Shown here: positions 26,427 to 35,326 of the stretch, piece by piece
Layout: every line of letters starts with the position of its first letter
How positions within the stretch are numbered: the first letter of the stretch is position 1
Origin: Afipia birgiae 34632
GTDB taxonomy: Bacteria; Pseudomonadota; Alphaproteobacteria; Rhizobiales; Xanthobacteraceae
Assembly: GCF_000308295.2 (NCBI RefSeq)
Contig: NZ_HG326652.1
Location: forward strand, 1,955,715-2,019,714
Direction of reading: 5' to 3'
DNA: 64,000 nucleotides
Position numbers and translations under genes: made by a program
Notes under the pieces: model-generated
Told to the model about the DNA's origin: nothing
Seen by the model: only the letters and a program-made list of their open reading frames with translations
Database searches by the model: none

Positions 26427-27584
26427 ATGAGGCGAGGTATCACGACAGTTGCAGCGATGGTTGTTGCGAGCACGGCGATTTCGCCAGTGCTGGCGCAAGA
26501 GGTCAAACTCGCGCCGACGATGGCATTCACCGCTTACGACACCGGCACATCCGGCTTCAACATCGCCGTTGGCGTCGGCAAGATGATGAAGGACAAATAC
26601 GGCTCCGACGTTCGCGTACTTCCGGCCGGCAACGACGTCGCACGTCTTGCTCCACTCCGCGCAAATCGCGCAGTCCTGGCCTGGATGGGCACGGGCGTTT
26701 ATTTTGCGCAGGAAGGCGTGTTCGAGTTTGGCGTCAAGGAATGGGGCCCGCAGGCGCTGCAGATGACCCTCTCGACGGTCGACTGTAACGGCCTCTCCGT
26801 CGGCGTGACAAAGGATGCCGGCGTCAAGGAGTGGAAGGATTTCCGCGGCAAACGGCTTGGCTTCGTGGTCGGCTCGCCTGCCCTGAACCAGAACGCACTC
26901 GCGATCATCGCCTATGGCGGCCTTACGCAGAAGGACGTCAAGATTGTTGAATTCGCAAGCTACGGTGCGATGTGGAAAGGCCTCGTCAACAACGATGCCG
27001 ACGGCGCATTCGCCTCCACCGTGACCGGCCCAGCGAAGGAAGTTGAGAACTCGCCCCGCGGTCTGGTTTGGCCGCCGCTTCCGCCAGAAGACAAGGAGGC
27101 ATGGGCACGCGTCAAGAAGGTCGGGGCATTCTTTAACCCCCACGTGACGACCTGCGGCGCAGCCATCGAAGCCTCCAAGCCTCAGCAGCTCGCCACCTAT
27201 CCTTATCCGATCGCGACCACTTATGCGACGCAACCTGTGGATCAGGTTTATTCCATCACCAAGGCGATGATCGACGGCTTCGATAGCTACAAGGATTCTT
27301 CACCCGGTTCGGTCGGTCTTGAAGCCAAGCGCCAGACCAAGCAGTGGGTTATCCCATTCCATCCCGGCGCGGCCAAGGCACTGAAGGAAGCCGGCAACTG
27401 GACCGACGCCGACGAGAAATACAACAACGACCTGATCAAACGGCAAGGTGTTCTCGCTGACGCATGGAAGGCCTACAACACCGCAAGCGCACCAGGAGAA
27501 CCGCCTGCATTCCTTTCCGGATGGATGGCCGCACGCAAGGCAGCTCTCGCGAAGGCGAACATGCCGAACGGCTTTGAAGACTAG
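26427..27584 (+). CDS. TAXI-family TRAP transporter substrate-binding protein
   Basis: 385 residues. The ATG at 26427 follows GGGAGGGGGAG and gives a clean signal peptide (MRRGITTVAAMVVAST, cleavage after PVLAQ). The mature protein has the TAXI/NMT1-like fold (MAFTAYDTGTSGFNIAVGVGKMM; later VGSPALNQNALAIIAYGG). Periplasmic receptor that delivers substrate to the fused TRAP permease 53 bp downstream. TAXI receptors bind small carboxylates such as glutamate or 2-oxoglutarate in studied cases; the ligand here is not evident. Confidence 0.92.
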   Translation: MRRGITTVAAMVVASTAISPVLAQEVKLAPTMAFTAYDTGTSGFNIAVGVGKMMKDKYGSDVRVLPAGNDVARLAPLRANRAVLAWMGTGVYFAQEGVFEFGVKEWGPQALQMTLSTVDCNGLSVGVTKDAGVKEWKDFRGKRLGFVVGSPALNQNALAIIAYGGLTQKDVKIVEFASYGAMWKGLVNNDADGAFASTVTGPAKEVENSPRGLVWPPLPPEDKEAWARVKKVGAFFNPHVTTCGAAIEASKPQQLATYPYPIATTYATQPVDQVYSITKAMIDGFDSYKDSSPGSVGLEAKRQTKQWVIPFHPGAAKALKEAGNWTDADEKYNNDLIKRQGVLADAWKAYNTASAPGEPPAFLSGWMAARKAALAKANMPNGFED

Positions 27585-27637
27585 CGACTTCGATCTCTGC
27601 ATGACGGACGGCGCTACCATTTAATCCGGGATCGATC

Positions 27638-29878
27638 ATGACAGCCACGTCCGACAACAAAGGCGCTCCGGCCTCCGCATCGATGGCGGTTGCCGGAGCA
27701 GCCGCACCAGAGACAATCCAGATCAGCGATCCGCACGCCGCTGTTGCCGACCTTCAGGAATCCGAGGTCACGCGCGTAAGGACCCTGCGTGGGGCATGGC
27801 GCTGGGCGTTGCTGGTGGCAACAGCCGCAACGATCTTCCTGTGCATCAACCAGCAATTCTCGCTGCGCTTCTTCATGGATTTCACGCAGCTCAACACCGA
27901 ATATTTCTATCTGCTCATTGCGCTGATGTTGCCGTTCACATTCCTGATCTTTCCCGGCTCCAGCAGGGCGCCGCTCGACCGCATCCCCTGGTATGACGCC
28001 TTGCTATTCGTCTTGACCTGCGGCGCCGCGATCTGGCTGATGATGAACATCCGCAAGGCCGCAGCGCTCGGCTGGGAATTTGAGGGAGCCCCATGGAACG
28101 TGATCGCCGCCGGTCTTGTGATGTGGTTCGTTCTCATGGAAGCGTTGCGCCGCACCGGCGGCTGGAGCCTGCTTCTGAGCGTACTCCCTTTTACACTCTA
28201 TCCACTGTTCGCAGACGCAAAGTGGCTGGGGCCGTTCCGGGGCACACAGTCCACGCTTGAGCAGACAACGGCCTATCACATGCTCTCGGGCGAAAGCCTG
28301 CTCGGCATTCCGATCCAGGCGTTTGCGGACACCGTGATCGGCTTCCTTGTGTTCGGCACGGCGCTGATGATGACCGGCGCGGGCAAATTCTTCATCAACA
28401 TTGCATTCGCGCTCTGCGGAACATTTCGTGGCGGCGCCGCCAAGGTCTGCGTCTTCGCAAGCGGTCTTCTCGGCACAGTAGGCGGAAGCATCGTGTCGAA
28501 CGTCCTCACCGCGGGCACCATGACGATCCCGGCGATGAAGAAAACAGGATTCACGCCGTCCTATTCCGCCGCGGTCGAAGCATGCGCCTCCACCGGCGCT
28601 GTCCTTGCGCCTCCGGTGCTTGGGGCTACCGCGTTCGTCATGGCTCAGTATCTGAATACGGGTTACTCGGACGTTGCATTGGCGGCAACTATTCCGTCAG
28701 TTCTTTACTATTTCGGCTTGTTCGCGCAGGTCGACGCCTACGCAGCCCGCCACCAACTCAAGGGATTGCCACGCAGAGAGTTGCCGCGCTTTTGGGACGC
28801 ATTCAAGGAGGGGTGGTACTACCTCTTCGTCATCATCGTCCTCGTCGTGATGCTGCTTTACTTCAAACGCGAGAGCCACGCGCCTTTTTATGCAACCGCG
28901 TTGCTGGTCATCCTGCATCAATGGTCGGTACCCGCGCCCTGGAAACGCGCCAACACCGCAGTCCTGTTACTGTCGATTGCGCTGACTGTCGCCATGCTGT
29001 GGTTTGATATCGGCAATCCCTTCCTGTGGGGGATGTGCATTCTGGCCCTCATGAATGAGTTCTTTCCGGGAAAGAACTGGGGGGGCGGCCGGTGGCTTCA
29101 ATTCCTGGAATTGAACGGAAAGACTTTCGTGGAGCTTATCGCGATCCTGGCGGGCTGCGGCTTGCTGATCGGCGCATTCTCCCTGACCGGCGTGATCTCG
29201 AGTCTCGCCAATGATCTTCTCAAGATCGCGGGCGGCGACGCCTTCCTGTTGCTGATCATGTGCGCGATCACGAGCCTTATTCTGGGGCTCGGACTGACGA
29301 CCACGTCCTGCTACATCTTTCTGGCAATCCTGGTGGCACCGGCGCTGGAGAAGCTCGGCCTCAACAAGATGGCCGTACACATGTTCATCTTCTATTGGGG
29401 CATGCTCTCGTCGATCACGCCGCCAGTCGCCATCGCATCGTTTGCAGCCGCCGGTATAGCCGGAGCACCAGCCATGAAAACCGGATGGGAAAGCATGTGG
29501 GTGGGCAGCATCATTTACTTCATCCCCTTCTTCTTTGTGCTGAATCCCGCGCTGCTGCTCCAGGGCGAAAATCCGTATCTTGAGGCGCTCGGTCTCACGG
29601 CCATCGCATGTTTCGGAATCGTCTTTATCTGCGGAGGCATCCAGGGTTATCAGGCGTATGTCGGCGATCTCCGGCGGGCGGGCTTTATGGAATGGCCGCT
29701 TCGTGTGCTGCTGATCGTCGGCGGTTTCACAATCGCTACGCCGGGCGGAGGCATCATGCCGATCTCGCAATTGCAGATCATGGCGCTGGGCCTCGCAATT
29801 CTGGTTCCGACGGTGATCCTTGCCCTCCTGCTCGTAAGGCGGAACCCGATTACACCGACGAAAATTTCGGCTCACTAG
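27638..29878 (+). CDS. TRAP transporter fused permease (DctQ-DctM) for the TAXI system
   Basis: 746-residue inner-membrane protein fusing the small four-helix DctQ-like part (about residues 45-230) to the large DctM-like channel (about 240-640), the standard arrangement for TAXI systems. Motifs: GTFRGGAAKVCVFASGLLGTVGGSIVSNVLTAGTMTIP split over the GSISGS-type region, AAVEACASTGAVLAPPVLGATAFVMA, and LGLGLTTTSCYIFLAILVAPAL. Uptake is driven by the sodium or proton gradient. The N-terminal ~40 residues are low-complexity. Operonic with the receptor gene upstream. Confidence 0.93.
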   Translation: MTATSDNKGAPASASMAVAGAAAPETIQISDPHAAVADLQESEVTRVRTLRGAWRWALLVATAATIFLCINQQFSLRFFMDFTQLNTEYFYLLIALMLPFTFLIFPGSSRAPLDRIPWYDALLFVLTCGAAIWLMMNIRKAAALGWEFEGAPWNVIAAGLVMWFVLMEALRRTGGWSLLLSVLPFTLYPLFADAKWLGPFRGTQSTLEQTTAYHMLSGESLLGIPIQAFADTVIGFLVFGTALMMTGAGKFFINIAFALCGTFRGGAAKVCVFASGLLGTVGGSIVSNVLTAGTMTIPAMKKTGFTPSYSAAVEACASTGAVLAPPVLGATAFVMAQYLNTGYSDVALAATIPSVLYYFGLFAQVDAYAARHQLKGLPRRELPRFWDAFKEGWYYLFVIIVLVVMLLYFKRESHAPFYATALLVILHQWSVPAPWKRANTAVLLLSIALTVAMLWFDIGNPFLWGMCILALMNEFFPGKNWGGGRWLQFLELNGKTFVELIAILAGCGLLIGAFSLTGVISSLANDLLKIAGGDAFLLLIMCAITSLILGLGLTTTSCYIFLAILVAPALEKLGLNKMAVHMFIFYWGMLSSITPPVAIASFAAAGIAGAPAMKTGWESMWVGSIIYFIPFFFVLNPALLLQGENPYLEALGLTAIACFGIVFICGGIQGYQAYVGDLRRAGFMEWPLRVLLIVGGFTIATPGGGIMPISQLQIMALGLAILVPTVILALLLVRRNPITPTKISAH

Positions 29879-30097
29879 ATCTGGATTTCAAAGCCGGCGC
29901 ATGGCGCGCCACCGAACACCAAGGGAAATGTGGCGACAACTCGCGTTCCGTTATGCTGCTGCCGCGAAGAAGGCCTTGCAGCGACGCCACACCTGCGGAA
30001 ATACGCCGCCCTTATCCCGACGCGAAAGACTTGTATCTGGCATTCTGACGTGTTCGACCTATAGTTCGGTCAATTCGAACGCTGGACCCAAGGGATT

Positions 30098-30337
30098 ATG
30101 ATGTTCAAAGCACTTCTCGCGACCACCCTGCTCGTCTCGGCAACTGTGGGCGCGTATGCGCAGGCCCCACAGCGCAGCGGCACACCGGAAGAACAGAAGG
30201 CCTGCGCTCCGGACGTCTCACGTCACTGCCGTACCGTGATGAACGATGGCGATTTCGTGATCCTGGGCTGCCTGCAGGCTAACCGCCCGAAGATCAGCAA
30301 GAAATGCGATGCGGTTCTGCGCAGCCACGGCCAGTAA
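30098..30337 (+). CDS. small secreted Cys-rich repeat protein
   Basis: 79 residues. Signal peptide MMFKALLATTLLVSATVGAYA, then a ~58-residue mature chain with four Cys in the pattern ACAPDVSRHCRTVMNDG...GCLQANRPKISKKC, the cysteine-rich repeat also seen in GLG1-like proteins and common in rhizobial secreted proteins of unknown role. The Cys probably form two disulfides in the periplasm. AAGGGATT precedes two adjacent ATGs (30098, 30101); either could be used. Followed by a strong terminator, so probably monocistronic. Confidence 0.82.
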   Translation: MMFKALLATTLLVSATVGAYAQAPQRSGTPEEQKACAPDVSRHCRTVMNDGDFVILGCLQANRPKISKKCDAVLRSHGQ

Positions 30338-30374
30338 GCGACCGCGCTTCCACACTTGTTGAATGAGCCAAACC

Positions 30375-30406
30375 AATCAGCCTGACGTGGTCAGGCTGAT
30401 TTTCTT
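30375..30406 (+). terminator. intrinsic terminator overlapping the hpnO stop codon
   Basis: Perfect 12-bp stem AATCAGCCTGAC / GTCAGGCTGATT, 3-nt loop GTG, followed by TTCTT. It terminates the Cys-rich gene. The downstream arm contains the hpnO stop codon (opposite strand). Confidence 0.8.
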
Positions 30407-31812
30407 GCTGCGTTATCGACCAGCGTCTTGCCCAACGACCAGATCGCACCCGGCACGCGATGGCTGCTTTCGATCACTGAATCGAACGAACCCGTGACCC
30501 AGTTGCAGTCATCCTGCGTGATCGTGAGCGACGGCAGCAGCTTGATCGTGTGGCTGGCGTGGCCGGACACCTGACTAAGGATCTTGTGATCCTTGAACAG
30601 CGGAATGGTAATCAACTGACAGAACAGGCCCTTGCTCGCCGCTTCCAGCATCGTCCAGGACGCCTTGAGCGCCAGCGACTTCGGCGGCCCGAACTCGACG
30701 CCGAGCATGAGCCCCTTGCCGCGCACATTCTTGAGCAACTCGTAACGCGGAACCATTGCGGACAGCGCCGAAAGTAGCTCGGCGCCACGCGCTGCTGCGT
30801 TTTCGATCACCTTTTCCTGCTTGAGCACTTCCAGCGTCGCGATCCCGGCAGCCATGGCGAGATCGTTCTTGGAAAACGTCGATCCGTGCACAACAGCACG
30901 GTCCATTCGATCGAAAATCTTGTCGAAAATCGCCTTGCGCGTCAGCACGGCTCCGACCGGCACGTGACCACCGGAGAGCGACTTCGACAGCAGCACCATG
31001 TCGGGTTCGACACTCCAGTGTTCGACTGCAAGGAAACGCCCGGTGCGACCCAAGCCGGTCTGGATTTCATCAGCCACGAACAGCGTGCCGTAACGCTTGC
31101 ACAACGCCGCGGCGCCCGCGAGGTAACCGTCGTCGGGCATGTTGACGCCCTTGCCCTGAATGGGCTCGACGATAAAGGCCGCAACCTGGCGAGAAGCCAG
31201 CGCCTGCTCGAGTGCGGCAAGATCATTGAACGGAATCGAGGTGCACTCCGGCAGCAGCGGACCGAAGCCATCGCGGAAATTCCTGTCGCCAGTCAGAGAC
31301 AACGCGCCGTAGGACAGCCCATGATAGGCATGGTCGCAATAGACAATACCGGCGCGGCCAGTCGCGCCGCGCGCGAACTTAATCGCAGCTTCGACACATT
31401 CCGTCCCTGAATTCGCAAAAAACACCTTATCGAGATAGGGCACATGCGCGATCAGGCGCTCGGCCAGAATGCCGGCCAGCGTGGACAGATCGAGCTGAAC
31501 GAGATTGGGCAGGTCGCTGTCAAGGACGCTCTTGAGAGCGTCTTTGACGATCGGATGATTGCGGCCAAGTGCAAAGACGCCAAATCCGCTCAAGAGATCG
31601 AGGTAGCGATCACCGTCACGATCGAACAGATACTGTCCCTGCCCGCGCTGGAAGCCGACGTCATAACCGATGGTTTTGAGAACCCGGACAAGCTGTTCGT
31701 TCAGATATCGCGTGTGCAGAGCGTTGCGCTGGAATTGGCGATCCGCGAACATCTCCGAAATGTCTAGATTTGGCTGCATAATGTCTAGATTTGGCTGCAT
31801 GATGTCATACAT
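30391..31812 (-). CDS. hpnO: class III aminotransferase HpnO (hopanoid side chain)
   Basis: Up to 473 residues, PLP-dependent fold type I. It matches HpnO, which makes aminobacteriohopanetriol from the ribosylhopane-derived side chain. Motifs: GVFALGRNHP, FFANSGTECVEAAIKFAR, DHAYHGLSYGALSLTG, FVADEIQTGLGRTG and the PLP Lys in LLSKSLSGGHVPVGA. The start is uncertain: ATGs exist at codons 1, 5, 12 and 21, and a 21-bp tandem duplication gives the N-terminus a repeated IMQPNLD unit before EMFADRQFQRN. Located 0.7 kb from hpnN and read the same way, with a divergent DUF2147 gene between. Confidence 0.9.
   Translation of the reverse strand: MYDIMQPNLDIMQPNLDISEMFADRQFQRNALHTRYLNEQLVRVLKTIGYDVGFQRGQGQYLFDRDGDRYLDLLSGFGVFALGRNHPIVKDALKSVLDSDLPNLVQLDLSTLAGILAERLIAHVPYLDKVFFANSGTECVEAAIKFARGATGRAGIVYCDHAYHGLSYGALSLTGDRNFRDGFGPLLPECTSIPFNDLAALEQALASRQVAAFIVEPIQGKGVNMPDDGYLAGAAALCKRYGTLFVADEIQTGLGRTGRFLAVEHWSVEPDMVLLSKSLSGGHVPVGAVLTRKAIFDKIFDRMDRAVVHGSTFSKNDLAMAAGIATLEVLKQEKVIENAAARGAELLSALSAMVPRYELLKNVRGKGLMLGVEFGPPKSLALKASWTMLEAASKGLFCQLITIPLFKDHKILSQVSGHASHTIKLLPSLTITQDDCNWVTGSFDSVIESSHRVPGAIWSLGKTLVDNAARKSA
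31760..31801. repeat. 21-bp tandem duplication at the start of hpnO
   Basis: Two head-to-tail 21-bp units (31760-31780, 31781-31801) identical except for the last base; a further 5 bp of a third copy follow. The unit length is a multiple of three, so hpnO stays in frame and gains one extra heptapeptide. Confidence 0.9.
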
Positions 31813-31926
31813 ACTTCGTTTGCCGGGCGTCTAGTCAACTGAAATTAATAAATGCGTCGATTTGTCAATCTCTGGAACAACGAACGGCTTTTGTGTTTAA
31901 ATTCGTTGCAATGCACGCGAGGATTC

Positions 31927-32532
31927 ATGCGAAAAATAGCCCTTGGTGGAATGTTCCTGCTCGCCGCTGCTGGTGCTGCCTCCGCAGCAGAACCGCTCGG
32001 TGATTGGCGCGACGAAGACGGCAAGGCAATCATTCGAATCGTCGATTGCAATTCGCGGCTGTGGGGTGTCGTCGCCTCCGACTCTATACCCGGCGGCGTC
32101 GACAGCAAGAATCCAGACAAGGCCAAGCGGACCCGCCCCCTGCTGGGTATGCCCATTCTTCTGAACATGAAGAAGGTCGAGGACGAGAAGGACAAGTGGG
32201 AAGGCAAGGTTTACGACGCGACCAGCGGCAAAACCTACGATTCCTCGATTCAAGTCAAAACGGCCAACACCCTACGCATCGAAGGCTGCGTGGCCATGAT
32301 TCTCTGTGGCGGCCAGACTTGGACGCGAGTCGTTGAGGGCATTCCGGCGCCTGCACCCGGCGCTCCAAAGGCCACCGCGCCGAAGAGTACCGCAGCACCA
32401 TTTCCGACACCGGTCGGCACACCCAAGCCAACGACATCACCTGCTCCGAAAGCCGGAGCCAAAGCAGGATCGCCCGATGCTGCGACGTCGGAGATTTGTC
32501 TGCTTCCGGAGATCGCTAGCGCTCCGCGTTAG
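31927..32532 (+). CDS. DUF2147 secreted protein with Pro/Ala-rich tail
   Basis: 201 residues from the ATG at 31927 (GAGG upstream). Signal peptide MRKIALGGMFLLAAAGAASA, then a DUF2147 domain beginning EPLGDWRDEDGKAIIRIVDCNSRLWGVVA and ending near MILCGGQTWTRV. A proline/alanine/threonine-rich tail of about 50 residues and a final Cys follow. DUF2147 proteins are small periplasmic proteins of unknown function. It is divergent from hpnO and its last 17 bp overlap the 3' end of hpnN on the other strand. Its place inside a hopanoid locus is suggestive only; it is not related to HpnM. Confidence 0.85.
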   Translation: MRKIALGGMFLLAAAGAASAAEPLGDWRDEDGKAIIRIVDCNSRLWGVVASDSIPGGVDSKNPDKAKRTRPLLGMPILLNMKKVEDEKDKWEGKVYDATSGKTYDSSIQVKTANTLRIEGCVAMILCGGQTWTRVVEGIPAPAPGAPKATAPKSTAAPFPTPVGTPKPTTSPAPKAGAKAGSPDAATSEICLLPEIASAPR

Positions 32533-35113
32533 TATCCCGGGGACGCCCCATCAGAGCAGGCTGAAACAGCACCGCCGCTGCAAGGGTGGTGACCAGCGAC
32601 AGCGCCAGCAATTTGCCCATGCTCGACGTACCGGGATGGCTTGATAGCCAAAGGCTACCGAATGCCGTCGCAGTTGTCAGCGCGCTGAAGAAGATTGCGC
32701 GTGTGAGGCTCGATTGCAGCAGGTCGGTCTGTCCTGCCCGCCACGCCGTCACATAGTAGATCTTGAACGCGACGCCGATGCCGAGCAACAGCGGCAACGC
32801 GATGATGTTGGCGAAGTTCATCGGCAGCCCGATGAGAACGCAAATTTCAAGCGTCACCACGCCCGCAAGGACAAGGGGCACGAGCGTCAGCAGCACGTCG
32901 CCGATGCGCTTCAGAACGATCCACAGCAGGATCGCAATCGACAGCAGCGCCCAGCCACCCGCTTGGATGAAGGCCGACACAATGGTGTCGCCTGACTTGA
33001 GAATGGAAATCGGTCCGCCGATGGCGGTTGGTTCGACGTTCAGGACCGCGGCCGCGAAACTGCGCAGCGTATCGTTATCGTTGGGGTCGCCCTTCGGCTG
33101 GGCCTCGACGCGGGTCCGTCCATCGGAGGAGGTCCAGTCGGCCAGAATGTCGTGCGGCAAGGTTTTTACGCTGACCGGCTGCGCCTTGAGCAGGCTGCGA
33201 ACCTGGTCCAGCGCGACATTCAAGGGGGAAATGAATGTCGTCTCGGCCTTGTCGCGCATGGCCTTGTCGGCCTGCGCGAGCTTCGCCAGCGCGTCCGCGA
33301 GGCGGCGTGCTGCCACAGCGCCGGGCCCCTTGTCGTCGCCTGCTGTCTTGCGCAGGCTGTCCACCGCACCCTTCAGCGCAGCGACATTTTCCTCGTCTGA
33401 CGGAGCGGCGCCGCGCGATGTCTCGTTCAGGATTGGATTAAGCGACGCCGCCGCCTTGCGAATGATCGCGAGCTTTGCGGGCTGATCCTCCGGGATGAAA
33501 GTGTCGAGGGAAATCGTTCGCGATACCTCGGGAATTTTTGCGAGGCGAGCCTGAATTTCCTTGGCAGCCGCGACAGACGGCGCGAGGACTTCGACGGCAT
33601 TAGTGCCGGTATTGGGATCGCGGCGCAGATCGAGATAGGTCGCAACCGATTCAACCTTCGCACTGCGCAGGTTCATCGGGTTGAAGTCGAACTGCAGGAA
33701 ATACAGCAATGGCAGGCCCAGAACGGCCACGCCAAGCGTCGCGGCAACAACACCGACCCGATGGCGTTCAAGGAAACTATCGACCGGAGCCAGGGACTTG
33801 AAGCCCAGCGGTTCGGCTTCGCCCGGAGGATTGAATATCTTGAGCAACGCGGGCAACACCGTAATCGCAGCGACGAACGCGATAATCATGCCTGCGCCGG
33901 CGATCTTCCCGAGTTCGGACACGCCCTTGTAGTCCGTGGGCAAGAACGAGAGGAAACCTGCAGCCGTGGCCACCGCCGCAAGTGTGATCGGAATCGCGGA
34001 ATACTCGGCGGCTTTCTCAAGCGCCGAATCAAGCTCGTCCTTTTCGTGCCGTTCAGCGCGATAGCGCACGCTGTACTGGATGCCGAAATCGACCCCGAGA
34101 CCCACGAACAGCACGAAGAACGCAATCGAAATCAGATTGAACGCCCCGACCAGCATCAGGCCGACGGCGGTGGTGACCGACAGTCCGATCACGAGCGTGA
34201 TGAAAACGGCGGCGATAATCTTGGGTGACTTCAACGCGAGCCACAGAATGAACAGCACGATCAGGACCGTGCCGGTATGGGTGACGAGCGCCCCCTCCTG
34301 CACCGTGGCGAACTCGTCATTCGCGATCGGGACGGGTCCGGTGAGGCGGACCTTGGCGTTGTATTGACCGGCGAGATTCGCGTCCTGAGCCGCCTTGCGG
34401 ATCGCCTCGGTGGCAGCCCCACCCGGCTCCAGCGCCTTGAAGTCGAGAACCGGCCGCATCATCAGAAGCGTTCGCTTGTCGGCTTCCGTCAGGGGCTCGT
34501 TGCCGGACAGTTCCTTCCAGGAGAAGGTCGCAGGCTTGTTCGCAGCCACCTTCTCGACGGTCTCGGCGACCAGATTCAGCGGCCGGGCCATGGAATCGCG
34601 CGAATACTGTCCCCGCTGGGACCCAGCCAGACCGAACTCAAGCACGCCCGTCAGGCCGCGCAGACTGGGGTCATCCACCAGAATGTCGAAAAGCGGGGCT
34701 GCCGAGGCCAATTGGCCGGCCTGCTTGGCGACCTCAGGGGTCGGCAAGAACAAAAGTCCGTTATTATCGAAGAACGGCCCGCCACCCGGACGCCTGATCC
34801 AAATGAACCTATCGGTCTGTGGGAGCAACCTCTTCTCAAGAGCGGCGGCGGCCTGCCGCGAGAGTTCCGGCGTCGGGGCCTCCACAACGGCCAAAATGCT
34901 GTCATTTCGGCCCGGGAATGCCTTTTCGAAGTCAATTTCGCGCTTTCGCCAGTCCAGATTAGGAGAAATCAGCGTCGCAACGTCGGTATTGATGGCGAAG
35001 TTCCGTTGGGAATAGACGCCTGCCGCCGCTGCCAAAGCCACGCCGGCCAGGAGGACCAGCCATGCATGGCGCGTGCAAAAACGAACAAGCGATACAATAG
35101 TCCTTGTCAGCAC
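32516..35113 (-). CDS. hpnN: HpnN, hopanoid-transporting RND (MMPL-type) protein
   Basis: 865 residues, twelve membrane segments in two sets of six with large periplasmic loops after TM1 and TM7. MLTRTIVSLVRFCTRHAWLVLLAGVALA opens TM1; GVDFGIQYSVRYRAERHEKDELDSAL is the TM4-TM5 region. The sequence matches the hopanoid-biosynthesis RND family HpnN, which moves hopanoids from inner to outer membrane in Rhodopseudomonas. It is alone in its transcription unit, divergent from dxs-ispH-hpnH. Unlike drug RND pumps it needs no TolC partner. Confidence 0.94.
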   Translation of the reverse strand: MLTRTIVSLVRFCTRHAWLVLLAGVALAAAAGVYSQRNFAINTDVATLISPNLDWRKREIDFEKAFPGRNDSILAVVEAPTPELSRQAAAALEKRLLPQTDRFIWIRRPGGGPFFDNNGLLFLPTPEVAKQAGQLASAAPLFDILVDDPSLRGLTGVLEFGLAGSQRGQYSRDSMARPLNLVAETVEKVAANKPATFSWKELSGNEPLTEADKRTLLMMRPVLDFKALEPGGAATEAIRKAAQDANLAGQYNAKVRLTGPVPIANDEFATVQEGALVTHTGTVLIVLFILWLALKSPKIIAAVFITLVIGLSVTTAVGLMLVGAFNLISIAFFVLFVGLGVDFGIQYSVRYRAERHEKDELDSALEKAAEYSAIPITLAAVATAAGFLSFLPTDYKGVSELGKIAGAGMIIAFVAAITVLPALLKIFNPPGEAEPLGFKSLAPVDSFLERHRVGVVAATLGVAVLGLPLLYFLQFDFNPMNLRSAKVESVATYLDLRRDPNTGTNAVEVLAPSVAAAKEIQARLAKIPEVSRTISLDTFIPEDQPAKLAIIRKAAASLNPILNETSRGAAPSDEENVAALKGAVDSLRKTAGDDKGPGAVAARRLADALAKLAQADKAMRDKAETTFISPLNVALDQVRSLLKAQPVSVKTLPHDILADWTSSDGRTRVEAQPKGDPNDNDTLRSFAAAVLNVEPTAIGGPISILKSGDTIVSAFIQAGGWALLSIAILLWIVLKRIGDVLLTLVPLVLAGVVTLEICVLIGLPMNFANIIALPLLLGIGVAFKIYYVTAWRAGQTDLLQSSLTRAIFFSALTTATAFGSLWLSSHPGTSSMGKLLALSLVTTLAAAVLFQPALMGRPRDTNAER

Positions 35114-35326
35114 AGGTTTTCTTTCTATTTCTGGCGACCAGCTTGGGGTAAAGGCAACTGCCGGGGAGGCAGCGTGTTAACTTACTGATGCCTCAAACGA
35201 TGCCCTTAAGTCACACAATAGTGGCATTTAGCCAGCGGTTCCTCAGAACTACTGCTGAATAGCTGCAATAATGCTACACTGCAAAATGTTCCCGTCTTGT
35301 TCCACAGTCGCATTGGAAGCCTTGGT

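Noticed and set aside
29879..30097. Short open frame (29901-30101) after the TRAP permease
   Set aside because: No ribosome-binding site, no motif, and it overlaps the start of the Cys-rich gene; treated as intergenic sequence.
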